The translations under genes were made by a program, and so were the position numbers. The notes below the pieces were generated by a model, which saw only the letters and a list, made by a program, of their open reading frames with translations, was not told the origin of the DNA and searched no databases. From Saturnia japonica (lineage: Eukaryota; Arthropoda; Insecta; Lepidoptera; Saturniidae), in the NCBI GenBank assembly GCA_033032175.1, contig CM065319.1, positions 17,767,018-17,831,017 on the forward strand: a stretch of 64,000 nt of DNA, given 5' to 3'. Position 1 is the stretch's first letter; each line of letters begins with the position of its first letter. Of this stretch, positions 1 through 8,536 are shown one piece after another.

Positions 1-106
1 CCCCAGAAAACGTGGGGCAGCCCGGGTTAAGCCCGGGGAGGGATTCTCCAACTCCTGTGGAGCTGGTACCCTCCTGGGGTAGTACTATTATATTTGTACC
101 GTCCAT
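1..106 (-). CDS. SART-type ORF1, N-terminal fragment (cut by window edge)
   Basis: This is the first ~35 codons of a gag-like ORF1 belonging to an element that continues left of the window. The ATG reads on the minus strand from 106. The coding sequence then runs through one copy of a GC-rich module encoding LPQEGT...GESL...GCPTF, the same module found three times in the intact ORF1 at 11707-14421. The start is chosen because it sits where the intact copy starts relative to the shared 5' UTR (about 364 bp from the telomere junction). The frame is open to the edge of the window. The rest of the protein cannot be seen. Confidence 0.75.
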   Translation of the reverse strand, partial: MDGTNIIVLPQEGTSSTGVGESLPGLNPGCPTFSG

Positions 107-470
107 CCCTTTTAACTCCTCCTCCAGTTCGCAGTGCGCCTGCCGTGACCGGTATGAGAACCACCAGTCGCGCCAGCCGCTCTCCGGAATTGGGCCCTTG
201 GGACTCAACTTGAGCCCTCATCGGCCCCAACCCGGTACTGAGTGCGCTGCTCACACGCCACACCCAGGAGTGTTTATCGGCTCTCCAGCCTAGATCCGTA
301 GTGTTCAGCGAGACAGGGTCACCTCGAGAAGGATGTGGCTCTTCACCACGCACTACGGTCTTGAGGTGGCAGGCTAAGGCTCTCTCCGAAAGGAAAGACC
401 TGTATTGCGCCTGTGGATCCACCCCCTGCAGATCAGAGATACAAGTACCTCATCACGCCTGCTCGACCCC
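107..470 (-). promoter_or_regulatory. 5' UTR / presumed internal promoter of the left-edge SART-type element
   Basis: This sequence is nearly identical to 14422-14784, the 5' UTR of the intact element, and ends at the same GGGGT (sense strand) junction with telomere repeat at 470/471. Non-LTR elements of this clade carry their promoter downstream of the 5' end, so transcription control is expected here. No promoter motif was identified directly. The antisense ORF at 27-422 has no family match and is treated as a shadow. Confidence 0.6.
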
Positions 471-570
471 AACCTAACCTAACCTAACCTAACCTAACCT
501 AACCTAACCTAACCTAACCTAACCTAACCTAACCTAACCTAACCTAACCTAACCTAACCTAACCTAACCT
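471..570 (+). repeat. telomeric repeat (CCTAA)n, about 20 units
   Basis: There are 100 bp of uninterrupted AACCT repeat between the 5' end of one retrotransposon (GGGGT junction) and the poly(A) of the next (T-run on + from 571). TTAGG is the common insect telomere motif. The CCTAA strand reads 5'->3' on +, which places the chromosome end to the left. Confidence 0.97.
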
Positions 571-596
571 TTTTTTTTTTTTTTTTTTTTTTTTTT

Positions 597-681
597 CGTG
601 GGGAAATCCTGCATGGATCCGCCTCCCGAGCCGGGCAGCTCGAGAGGGGTATGTCAGACTCTTACTGACTAAAACCCCACG
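597..681 (-). ncRNA. folded 3' terminus of the SART-type RNA (multi-branched stem-loop)
   Basis: Next to the poly(A), CGTGGGG (597-603) can pair with CCCCACG (675-681), closing a domain with two inner hairpins: CGAGC/GCTCG (627-631/638-642) and GTCAG/CTGAC (653-657/665-669, 7-nt loop). The same layout recurs at 8208-8292 and, with compensatory base changes, at 6797-6877. It is probably the recognition structure used by the element's reverse transcriptase, since SART1 is known to need 3' UTR motifs to start reverse transcription. Confidence 0.6.
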
Positions 682-922
682 GTGTTCCTCTTTCACCCAT
701 TTGGCCGGGGAGTAGGGACAGCTTACGCATTACTTCTACTCGCCCGACGGGTGTAGGCCCCTCATAAGGGGCCACCTTCAGCGGTCTGAGGGGTCGAAAT
801 GTGTGTGACACCCTCGACGAACCTACGAGGGGCGCATCGAACACTGATGCGCCACGCCTCGGGCCTGTGCATTAGCTGCAAGGGCGAAGGACGTGCCCGC
901 GTCCGACACCCGCAGGCCGTTT
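682..922 (-). other. 3' UTR of copy 1, further hairpins
   Basis: This is non-coding sequence between the ORF2 stop and the terminal fold. It contains two strong hairpins: GGCCCCT/AGGGGCC with a 4-nt loop (756-762/767-773) and GGCGCATC/GATGCGCC with a 7-nt loop (831-838/846-853). Both have counterparts in copy 2; the second is identical there (8445-8467). Confidence 0.55.
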
Positions 923-3900
923 TTACGGCGGCAGGAGGTCATTCCTGACCCTGCGCCGCCGGGTTCGTCGACCGCGGGAGGGGAGCTCTGACGTCTGCTC
1001 CCTCTCCCTCTCCGCCACCTCCTTTGCGAGCATGACGTCCTCGCAGAATGAGGCGACGGAGTTCCACCCGCTCTCACTCGCAACCATGGACGAAACGACG
1101 GTCGGGAGTGAGAGATCGGGCCCTATAGCCGCGATGAGGTCGCGGCGTGACGAGTCCCATGCGGGACAGGCGGCCAGTGTGTGCTGCGTGTTATCGACCG
1201 CGCAGCCACAATGATGGCACCCAGTCGTTGGCTCTCGGCCTATGCGACACAGGTAACTCCCGAAACATCCGTGTCCCGAGAGCACCTGCGTCAGCCGGAA
1301 GGTTAGGGTGCCGTGCCGCCTCCGTACCCATGCCGTCAAATGAGGCCTCACGGCCTCGACGGTCGTCACGCCGGCACTGGGGTGCTCCAGTCGTCGGTCC
1401 CACTCCGCCTTGACCAGGATCTGGTGCAGCTCTGCCCTTCGCGCCTCGATCTCACGAGGCGCATGTCGTATTCCTCTCTTTAACGCCTCGCCGCGCCACC
1501 TGTAGAGCGACGCGAGGGCTTCCGCCTCCAGATCCCATGGCGGAGATCCGGCCAGTAGGGAGGCCGCCTCGAAGGAGATCGTGCGATATCCCCGGGCTGC
1601 TCTGACGGTCATCGCTCTCTGCGGTTTGCGCAGAGCGGCGATATTACGAGCCGCCAGGTTCTCAGCCCACACCGGGGCCCCGTAAAGGGCCATGGACCGC
1701 ACGATCCCCATGTAGAGCCTTCGGCACGCGGAATTTGGACCCCCAAGGTTGGGCAACAGCCGCGCTAACGCGGCCGCAGCGCCCATAAGACGGGGGGTCA
1801 GCTGCCTGAAGTGCTCTACAAAGTCCCATCGGCTATCCAGAACGAGTCCAAGATATTTCATATTGGACTGGATGCCGATTGGGACGCCTCCCACGATGAT
1901 CTGGGACCCTCTCGGTGGCGCATTCCGAGGCCCATGGAAACACAGAGCCTCAGATTTTTGCAGCGCCACATTTAGTCCCAGACGCCGGATCCGAGCGACG
2001 ACGTGTGCCACCCCAGCGGTTGCCAATATCGCGGCTTCGCGGTGCGACTTAGCTCTCGACGTGACCAGTGTGTCGTCGGCATAACACACGACACTGAGGC
2101 CACGGAGGAGCGCACCGCGCAACACCCAGTCGTATCCGATGTTCCAGAGAAGAGGGCCCAAAACTGACCCCTGGGGAACACCGGATACGACGTCTCGCCG
2201 ACACATTCCACTCCGACCCGGGAAGACTACATACCTCTCGGAGAGGTACACCCCGACTATGCGGCGGAGGTAGGACGGCACTCCGTGAAATCGGAGCGCC
2301 TCTCTAATTGTGGCCCAGGGCAAGGTGTTAAAGGCATTTGCGATGTCTAAAGACACCGCTATCACCACCTCGCCCCGAGCAATGGCCTCCTCCGCCAGAC
2401 TCCTCACTTGCGCGATCGCGTCAATCGTGGAGCGCCCTCTGCGGAAACCGAACTGGTTCGCCGCCAAATCCGGCCCCACGTGCGTTAAATGGCCGACGAG
2501 GCGGTTTGCAATCACTCTCTCGAAGAGTTTGCCCACCTCGTCGAGCAGCACAATGGGGCGGTACGCGGACGGCGAGTCCGCCGGGCGCCCCGGCTTTTGG
2601 AGCAGGACTAGACGGCCGGTTTTCCACTTCGACGGAAACCGGCCCTGCTCCAGACACGCGCTCAGGAGTCCCAATAGTCGGGGCTCGAGGACCTCTTGGG
2701 CCAGGACCCACGCTCGACCAGGCAGGCCGTCGGGCCCTGGGGCGGTGTTTTTGGCCGCGAGGCGTTTCACCGCCGCCCTCAATTCTTCCCGGGTCACGTC
2801 GGGCACTTCGTCTCGGTCCACGTAGGGCTCGGCCGCGGGCGGAGCCATGTGGGGAGGTGAAAACTCCTCCCTGGAGGGAAAGAGAGCGCTCACCACCTCC
2901 TCGAGGAACTCTGACTGGAGACTCTGGGTTACCGGTGGGGCCCATTGGCGAAGTTTGCCGCGTACCATCCTGTACGGACGGCCCCATGGATCCCGATTGA
3001 GCGTCTCCAGGAATTCCTCTCTGGCCAGAGCTTTTGCGCGCTCAATGGCCCGTCGGAGGGTGAGCTTAGCTGCTCTGTAACCCTCATGCAGCTCCGCCTC
3101 TCCGGGGCTTGCGACCTGCGAATGACGTCGTCTGCGCCTTATCCTGGTGTACTGGCGGCGCGCTGCTACGCAAAGTGCGCGCAGCTGCGCGATTTCAGCG
3201 TTCCACCAGTACACCTGGCGCTTAGCTGGACGACGCCCAACTCTCGGCATCGCCGCGTCACATATATGCGACACTGCGGCTCGCAGTCGCTCCGCCCCAT
3301 CTTCGACATCGGCAGGCCTCTCGGGTGTTCCATCCATCACCCAGGCTTGCACGATGGCGGCCTCGACGAACACCTCGCGATCGAGGCGTCCCAGAGCCCA
3401 ACGTGGACTGTCCTCTTCCAGGGCTCTCGGGACCGGTCGTCCCGAGGTCTGGGCGGACACTTCGAACTGTATGTAAAGATGGTCCGAAAGTGTCTCTACC
3501 CCCTCCAGGACTCTCCAGTCCCGAAACACGGCGTGCTATTGCAGGGCTACCGAACGATAGGTCCACTATGGATTCGCCCTGCGGTCGCACGCACGTGTTT
3601 ATTGAGCCCCTGTTAAGGACGAGTAGGCCTGATGTTACGGCCCACTCTTCCAGTGCCTCACCCCTATTGTCCGTGGATGGGGAACCCCAAGCCGTAGATT
3701 TGGCATTGAAGTCCCCGAGGACTAGGACAGGGTGAGGGTGGCTGCCCGAGACGACAGTGCCCAACTCCACCAAAAGTGCCTCGAAGTCGGCGAGACTCCA
3801 TCGAGGGGGTGCGTACACCCCCACCACCACAATGTCGCCGAGACGCGCCGCCACGTATCCCTGGCCCTCCTTGATGTTAGCGAAGGGCGGGGAACCGGCG

Positions 3901-4082
3901 GCGGGTCGGGAAATGATGGCCACCGAGCCATCTCGATCTCCCGCCCAGTTATCTCGGGGCGGCACGAAGTATGGCTCGGCTATCACGGCGACGCTGATTG
4001 ACCACTGTGCCATGCTTTGGACTAACAAGTCTTGTGCACTGGCACAATGGTTCAGATTCCCTTGGAGGAGACGGATAGCCAT
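923..4082 (-). pseudogene. SART-type ORF2: endonuclease + reverse transcriptase, one frameshift
   Basis: This is the replication enzyme of copy 1, about 1,050 codons. The ATG at 4082 overlaps the ORF1 stop (TAATG). The first ~184 codons (to about 3530) give an AP-type endonuclease with a QGNLNH start, AEPY and GDFNAKSTAWG. A one-base indel near 3528-3532 then moves the frame, and the remaining 868 codons supply the endonuclease SDH motif, the RT with PQGS and YADD, and a C-terminal CHHC...H...C finger. Copy 2 reads straight through the same point, so the indel is a lesion, or a sequencing error, rather than programmed frameshifting. The element would need ORF2 in trans if the lesion is real. 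Confidence 0.9.
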
Positions 4083-4084
4083 TA
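4080..4084 (-). promoter_or_regulatory. TAATG stop-start overlap coupling ORF1 to ORF2
   Basis: The ORF1 TAA (4084-4082) and the ORF2 ATG (4082-4080) share one base. The same UAAUG arrangement was shown in Bombyx SART1 to couple translation of ORF2 to termination of ORF1. The overlap fixes the start of ORF2. Confidence 0.85.
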
Positions 4085-6259
4085 ACTAGTTTGTTCCATC
4101 TCATCCGTCTGGACCGTCGTCGGCGCTTTAGGAACAGCCGACGAGGTCAGGGGCTGTGTCGGGGCTTTTCCCCTCTTCCCCCTCCTTCTCTTCTTGGGTG
4201 GCGACGACGCAACGCATGTCTTGCCACCCACCCGGTGCCCAGCCGGTTTACCCGCACCGGCACATATTAAACAATGCGGGTCCACTGTGCAGCCTGCCGC
4301 CTTATGGCCGGGTTGACTGCAGCGATAGCAGAGTGCACTGCAGTCAACTTCTGAGGAGCATTTTGCCCCCAGATGACCGGCCTGAAGGCAACGGAAACAC
4401 CTCTGTGAGCGGGGCTGCAAGACTTTTACTCGCGCCGACACCCAACCCACCAAAAGCTTACGGCCGTCGCCGAGTTTTTTGGCCACCGTCACTGGGCACG
4501 AAACCACGGCCGTTCCAGCCCCATTAAAGCTGGGGCGTGGATCAGTTGCCTTAACGTGCTCTGGGGGGCATTCCCCAGCACGTGCAACGGCGGCAATTAG
4601 CTTCTCCACTGTAACGGAGTCATCTAGGCCTGAGATGCGCACGTCTGCACACCTCATAGGCCTGGTCACCCGAATGTCATCACCTGGGAAGGACGCCCTA
4701 ATTTTTTCTGCAAGGGCGTCTGCTTGCGGACCACTCGTGGCACCTGGAACCTCTAAGAGGGCAGCCCCTGTTGCCGCCCTTCTATAGTTGACGCCCTCAA
4801 TGCCTAGAGCGCCAAGGTCGACCTGCTCCCATGTTTTCGTTAGCACCTCCCTGTAGGTGATGCCCCTCTTCGCAGCCTCAGGTTGAAGTGTTATAACCAC
4901 CGCAGTGGATTTGGAGGTGCGAAGTTTGGGGGCTCTGTTCCTTTTTGGAGGTGCTTTTGTAGCCGCCTTTTTCCTATTCTTCTTTGTGGCCTTACCCCCC
5001 TTACCTACTACCACCCACTCCCCTTGATTGGGTTTAGGAGTGGCCACCTTCTCGCTGTAGGAAGCACGAGGGGCGGGTGTAGTCGTCGACTTGGAACCGG
5101 CTTTCTCCGCTTTTTCTCTGCCATTCTTCTCAGCTGCTTGCCGGGATTCAGGCTGCCGCGGAGGACCACTTTTAGGTGCTCTTGTTTTCGCAGTCTGCGC
5201 AGCCTTTCTATCCGCCGCCAATGGAGGGCGGAGTTGTCTTTCTGGGAGAAGCCTATCCTCCAAGGCCTCGAAGCGAGCACTCATTATGTTGAGTATGCGC
5301 TCGAACTTCTGGTCAATGTCAGAATTCTCGCTCCGAGGCCTCCTTGGCAACGGCGGAAACTCCTCCCTCCTCCGTGGAGCTGGAGAAGTTGAAGGGTCCA
5401 GTCCTGTCTCTGTCGCTGTGACTAGAGAGACTTCAGCTCCTGGCGATGGCTGGCGGACCTTATTCAGGTCTGCTCTCATTAACGTGAGCTCCTTCCGAAG
5501 CTCTGCCAGTTCTTCCGCTTGTCTGGTGTTCGTCTCCTCTAGCCTTGCGTACGCTGCTTGGACCCTCGCCAACTCCTCGGTGGTGGTCCGACTGCGGTAT
5601 TGTTCCACTGCATCCTTAATGGACACAGCCGCATCCTTGAGGGCCTTCTGGAAAGTGCCCTTTAGGTTCGCCGATTTTTTGGCGACCTTGAGGATCACCT
5701 CCACGTCGCCCAGCACCCTTTCACTTAGTTGGGAGGAGAGCTCTTCCTCCGGTGCAGTGGCAATCTCTTTAGCGGACCTGTTGTATCGTGCCCGCGATGC
5801 CTCCTCTGCCAACTCTTCTTCAGCTGTTAGGCGAAGCAACTCCTCTTTCTTCCGGATGTAATCCTCCTTTACTTTGGCCAGTCCGATATACTCCCCGGTA
5901 GTCGGGGGCCGCCCCCTACCTTTTTTGGGGGTAGAATCTGACGTCTGGGTCTGGTCAACACCTTCGACCTTCCTTTTCCGCCAGAAGGCACCTGACAGTG
6001 CGTCCTCAGCGCCAGACATAGGGTTCTCAGACGACCCTACCGTCACCATAGAGGCCTCACTTGACTCGCTACACACCGACAATCTGTCTAGTGAAGGGTC
6101 CCTTACGATAGCCACAACGGGGTTGAATTCCCCTTCTCGACCATCCACGTTTCTTTCCTCACACGTAACTCCACTAGTGGAGCCACCGTCCTCGTCTTTC
6201 TTAAAACTAGGTTTATTTACAAAATTTACAGAGGTTTTTTTTTTAAAAGGTTTGCTCAT
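4082..6259 (-). CDS. SART-type ORF1, gag-like RNA-binding protein (725 aa)
   Basis: This is the nucleic-acid-binding structural protein of copy 1, which in this family packages element RNA and helps bring it to telomeres. I chose the ATG at 6259 (MSKPFKKK); the frame is open further upstream only from a GTG. The N-terminal third is acidic and Ser-rich. The middle has a predicted coiled coil (E/A/R-rich, around residues 170-270), then Lys/Arg-rich stretches, and a conserved region with CADVRISGLDDSVT. The C-terminus carries CCHC knuckles (CFRCLQAGHLGAKC and CYRCSQPGHKAAGC) and a third Cys/His cluster. It ends in the TAATG overlap with ORF2. The frame is intact. Confidence 0.88.
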   Translation of the reverse strand: MSKPFKKKTSVNFVNKPSFKKDEDGGSTSGVTCEERNVDGREGEFNPVVAIVRDPSLDRLSVCSESSEASMVTVGSSENPMSGAEDALSGAFWRKRKVEGVDQTQTSDSTPKKGRGRPPTTGEYIGLAKVKEDYIRKKEELLRLTAEEELAEEASRARYNRSAKEIATAPEEELSSQLSERVLGDVEVILKVAKKSANLKGTFQKALKDAAVSIKDAVEQYRSRTTTEELARVQAAYARLEETNTRQAEELAELRKELTLMRADLNKVRQPSPGAEVSLVTATETGLDPSTSPAPRRREEFPPLPRRPRSENSDIDQKFERILNIMSARFEALEDRLLPERQLRPPLAADRKAAQTAKTRAPKSGPPRQPESRQAAEKNGREKAEKAGSKSTTTPAPRASYSEKVATPKPNQGEWVVVGKGGKATKKNRKKAATKAPPKRNRAPKLRTSKSTAVVITLQPEAAKRGITYREVLTKTWEQVDLGALGIEGVNYRRAATGAALLEVPGATSGPQADALAEKIRASFPGDDIRVTRPMRCADVRISGLDDSVTVEKLIAAVARAGECPPEHVKATDPRPSFNGAGTAVVSCPVTVAKKLGDGRKLLVGWVSARVKVLQPRSQRCFRCLQAGHLGAKCSSEVDCSALCYRCSQPGHKAAGCTVDPHCLICAGAGKPAGHRVGGKTCVASSPPKKRRRGKRGKAPTQPLTSSAVPKAPTTVQTDEMEQTS

Positions 6260-6757
6260 TTTTGTTCCCACGATTGTGGGGGAAGTAACGGTCCACCCAG
6301 GCAGTGCCCCCTGTACCTGGGTAAGCCTAGCGTAACCCGTCAAGAGAGTCGGCCGGTTCTCTGACGGGGGCCGCACTCGTGACTGGTCTCCCACCAGCCA
6401 CGCATCCCCTCGCGGTGCGCCGCCGCTTGGGATTAGGGTAATTTTTTATAGAGGTTTTCTTCCTCGCGGTCCGGGCAGTGAAGCCAAGACCCTCGGTCCC
6501 ATACGAAGCCGCGAGACGTGACCACGTCACTCCGATGGGATTACGAGATCGTCGGCGACAAGCCGAACAAGTTGTCCAACCTGCCCGCCCGACGGCAGGG
6601 TGAGTGCACGCCGAGCCCGCCAACACGCCACGTCTTTGAACCCTCTAAAGAGAAGATGAACAGTAAACGTCGCCCCCCCGTCAGGTATTAGCCGTCGGCC
6701 GTGAAGCGGCCGCCGTTGCCCGGGATGCACCACGCGGAGGTTCCTGACTCGCACCCC
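6260..6757 (-). promoter_or_regulatory. 5' UTR of SART-type copy 1
   Basis: About 500 bp lie between the telomere junction and the ORF1 ATG. They differ from the 5' UTR of copy 2 (14422-14784), so copies 1 and 2 are distinct subfamilies although their 3' ends are almost identical. Short antisense ORFs here show no family similarity. Confidence 0.6.
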
Positions 6758-6764
6758 AACCTAA

Positions 6765-6766
<2 letters not shown>
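6758..6766 (+). repeat. minimal telomeric spacer (under two CCTAA units)
   Basis: Only AACCTAACC separates the 5' end of copy 1 from the poly(A) of the next element (T-run 6767-6795). This shows two insertions into neighbouring telomere repeats. Confidence 0.9.
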
Positions 6767-6796
<30 letters not shown>

Positions 6797-6797
<1 letters not shown>

Positions 6798-6877
6798 GTG
6801 GAGAAACCCGTCATGGGTACACACTCGCCCGGGGGGACGAGTGGTTATGTGAGACTCCTACTCACTAAAACTCCACG
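6797..6877 (-). ncRNA. folded 3' terminus of the third SART-type subfamily
   Basis: The closing stem is CGTGGAG (6797-6803) with CTCCACG (6871-6877). Inner hairpins are CACTCG/CGAGTG (6822-6827/6838-6843) and GTGAG/CTCAC (6849-6853/6861-6865). Compared with 597-681, the closing stem swaps G:C for A:T and the 5-bp hairpin swaps C:G for G:C, keeping pairing both times. Confidence 0.6.
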
Positions 6878-7068
6878 GTGTACCATCGGCCGCCATAGCG
6901 GGACGCCGTGGGCAATGCGGTTGCAATCGTCCGCGTCGCCCCGGCGGCTGGCCCCAATCGGGCCCCGGCGCTAAAGAGAGACAGTTTGGTACAACCCCGA
7001 CTGTCTCCCAGACGGCTGAACCAGTGCAATGGGAAGACGGGCCCCCGACCCGTCTCCCCTTGGTTCGG

Positions 7069-8140
7069 CTAGGGCAGAGGAGAGGCGTGGAAGCGCCCCA
7101 TCCTACTACCATCGTCTACGCATATGTCCGGTGATGGACTTGTCTCTGGTATTAGCGCACAAGGTGGCGTCCCCTTAACGGGAGGCGGCCGGCAGCCAGC
7201 GCCCCCCATATAATGTCCTGCTGGCTGTCCAGCGTCTGCGCAGTATCCACAGTGCAGCGTCACCGCCTCACATTCCAAGGCCTTATGGCCTGGTTTCCCA
7301 CATCGGAAGCACAGCCCCCCCCTATCGACCGACGACGGGCAAGTTGGCCGCGTATGACCCAAGCCCAAACACCTGAAGCACCTCAGAGGCTTTTGCTCCA
7401 GGAGATGGACTCGGGCCGCACTCCATCCTACAAGGAGACGTCCCCCCTCCAACAATAACTTTGCCGCCGTAACAGGGAGGGACATATGAACACTGCCCAA
7501 ACTCCTACCCATGCTGCGTATAGACCCAACCTTAATTAGAGCTGAGTCGCACTTCCCCTTGGACGCGACAGCTGCAACCACCTCCTCCTGCGTCACGGAA
7601 TCGTCCAAACCGACGATGCGGACGTTCACCCGCTTTACAGGCCTACCTATGGTGGCGACACCAGCTAATGCCGACTGGAGGCACTGCGCCAGCCTGTCGG
7701 CCTGCTCCTGGCCTTGGGAGCCAGGAATCTCGACGACCCTAGCTCCCGTCGCTGTCATGCGGATTGATAGGTCCGCTATACCCAGACTAGGCAGATCTGC
7801 CGACATCCTTGCCCTCAGAAGGGCCGCGCTATAGCTCACCCCTGAGCCACTGCCTCAGGCTGCATTGTTATGAGCACTGCAGCTGAGCGTGGGGGTGAGG
7901 GGAGCTTTGACTTGCTCTTCCGCCCAGGCGCATCCTTCTGAGGAGCCGTCGCCACAACTTCAGTCGGTGCCTTCTTTTTCTTTCTTTTGCGACGTGACAC
8001 CGTAGTCCACGTCGCATTTGGAGCCGTCGGGTTTGAAAGTTCTGGCCAGTCTGTTTCCAGGATAGGAACAGGCTCCCGGGAAGTCTGTGTCTTCTCCGCA
8101 ACCCCAGCAAGGGGATCGTGTACAGGCCCAGCTGGCTTTG
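7069..8140 (-). pseudogene. SART-type ORF1, C-terminal part, frameshifted
   Basis: The frame is open from the telomere junction (near 8140, no start codon) to about 7840. There a one-base deletion shifts it into a 256-codon stretch ending at 7069. The sequence contains a basic region, a MQPEA motif matching LQPEA in the full ORF1s, VRIVGLDDSVT, and CCHC knuckles (CFRCLGLGHTRPTC and CFRCGKPGHKALEC). The stop leads directly into 3' UTR. The N-terminal half present in full-length relatives is missing. Confidence 0.8.
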
Positions 8141-8148
8141 ACTACCCC

Positions 8149-8187
8149 AACCTAACCTAACCTAACCTAACCTAACCTAACCTAACC
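8149..8187 (+). repeat. telomeric repeat (CCTAA)n, about 8 units
   Basis: Uninterrupted AACCT units lie between the short element and the poly(A) of copy 2 (T-run to 8205). Confidence 0.96.
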
Positions 8188-8207
8188 TTTTTTTTTTTTT
8201 TTTTTAA

Positions 8208-8292
8208 CGTGGGGAAATCCTGCATGGATCCGCCTCCCGAGCCGGGCAGCTCGAGAGGGGTATGTCAGACTCTTACTGACTAAAACCCCACG
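8208..8292 (-). ncRNA. folded 3' terminus of copy 2
   Basis: This has the same pairing as 597-681: CGTGGGG (8208-8214) with CCCCACG (8286-8292), enclosing the CGAGC/GCTCG and GTCAG/CTGAC hairpins. The 3' UTR hairpin GGCGCATC/GATGCGCC lies upstream in the RNA (8445-8452/8460-8467). Confidence 0.6.
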
Positions 8293-8536
8293 GTGTTCTT
8301 CTCGCACCTATGTGGCCGGGGAGAAGGAACTGCTGTAGCAAAACTTCTACTCAACCCGGCAGGTGTCGTCAGCCCCTCATGAGGGGCCTCTTCTTGCGGT
8401 CTGAGGGGTCGGATAATTGGACACCCTCTGACGAACCGTCGAGGGGCGCATCGAACACTGATGCGCCTCACCTCGGGCTTGTGCATTGACTGCAAGGGCG
8501 AAGGACGTGCCCGCGTCCAACGCCCGCAGGCCTTAT

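Larger units (their letters stand above)
571..6757 (-). mobile_element. SART-type telomeric non-LTR retrotransposon, near complete (copy 1)
   Basis: This ~6.2-kb element lies between telomere repeats. On the minus strand it consists of a 5' UTR (6757-6260), ORF1 (6259-4082), ORF2 (4082-923, one frameshift), a structured 3' UTR (922-597) and a poly(A) of 26. The sense-strand junctions are GGTT|GGGGT at the 5' end and poly(A)|GGTTAGG at the 3' end, which puts the insertion between TT and AGG of the telomere repeat. The SART assignment rests on telomere targeting, the R1-clade ORF2 layout and the TAATG overlap of the two ORFs, a feature described for Bombyx SART1. TRAS is the closest alternative family. 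Confidence 0.85.
6767..8148 (-). mobile_element. short ORF1-only SART-type element ('half-LINE')
   Basis: This ~1.4-kb element has a 29-nt poly(A) tract, a 3' terminal fold (6797-6877), a 3' UTR and a truncated ORF1, with no trace of ORF2. Its 5' end (sense GGGGT) abuts telomere repeat at 8148/8149 at the same site as the full copies. The 3' UTR and ORF1 are diverged from copies 1 and 2 and are closest to fragments at 20079-20402 and 46291-46710, so it represents a third subfamily. It could be a mobilised deletion derivative, or a 5'-truncated copy that later lost ORF2. Confidence 0.75.

Noticed and set aside
471..570. Regular short repeats as a CRISPR array or ordinary microsatellite
   Set aside because: The 5-bp CCTAA unit without spacers, flanked by telomere-specific retrotransposons, is insect telomere repeat.
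571..596. T-runs (571, 6767, 8188, 20079 and others) as terminators
   Set aside because: They are reverse-complement poly(A) tails of minus-strand retrotransposons.
2310..3000. Long + strand ORFs opposite ORF2 of copy 1 (also at 3325-3735, 5091-5861, 13553-14527)
   Set aside because: They lie antisense to well-supported coding sequence, lack any domain, and come from GC-rich codon use of the real frame.
923..4082. Programmed frameshift in ORF2 of copy 1
   Set aside because: Copy 2 encodes the same region in one frame and no slippery site plus structure was evident; a simple indel is more likely.
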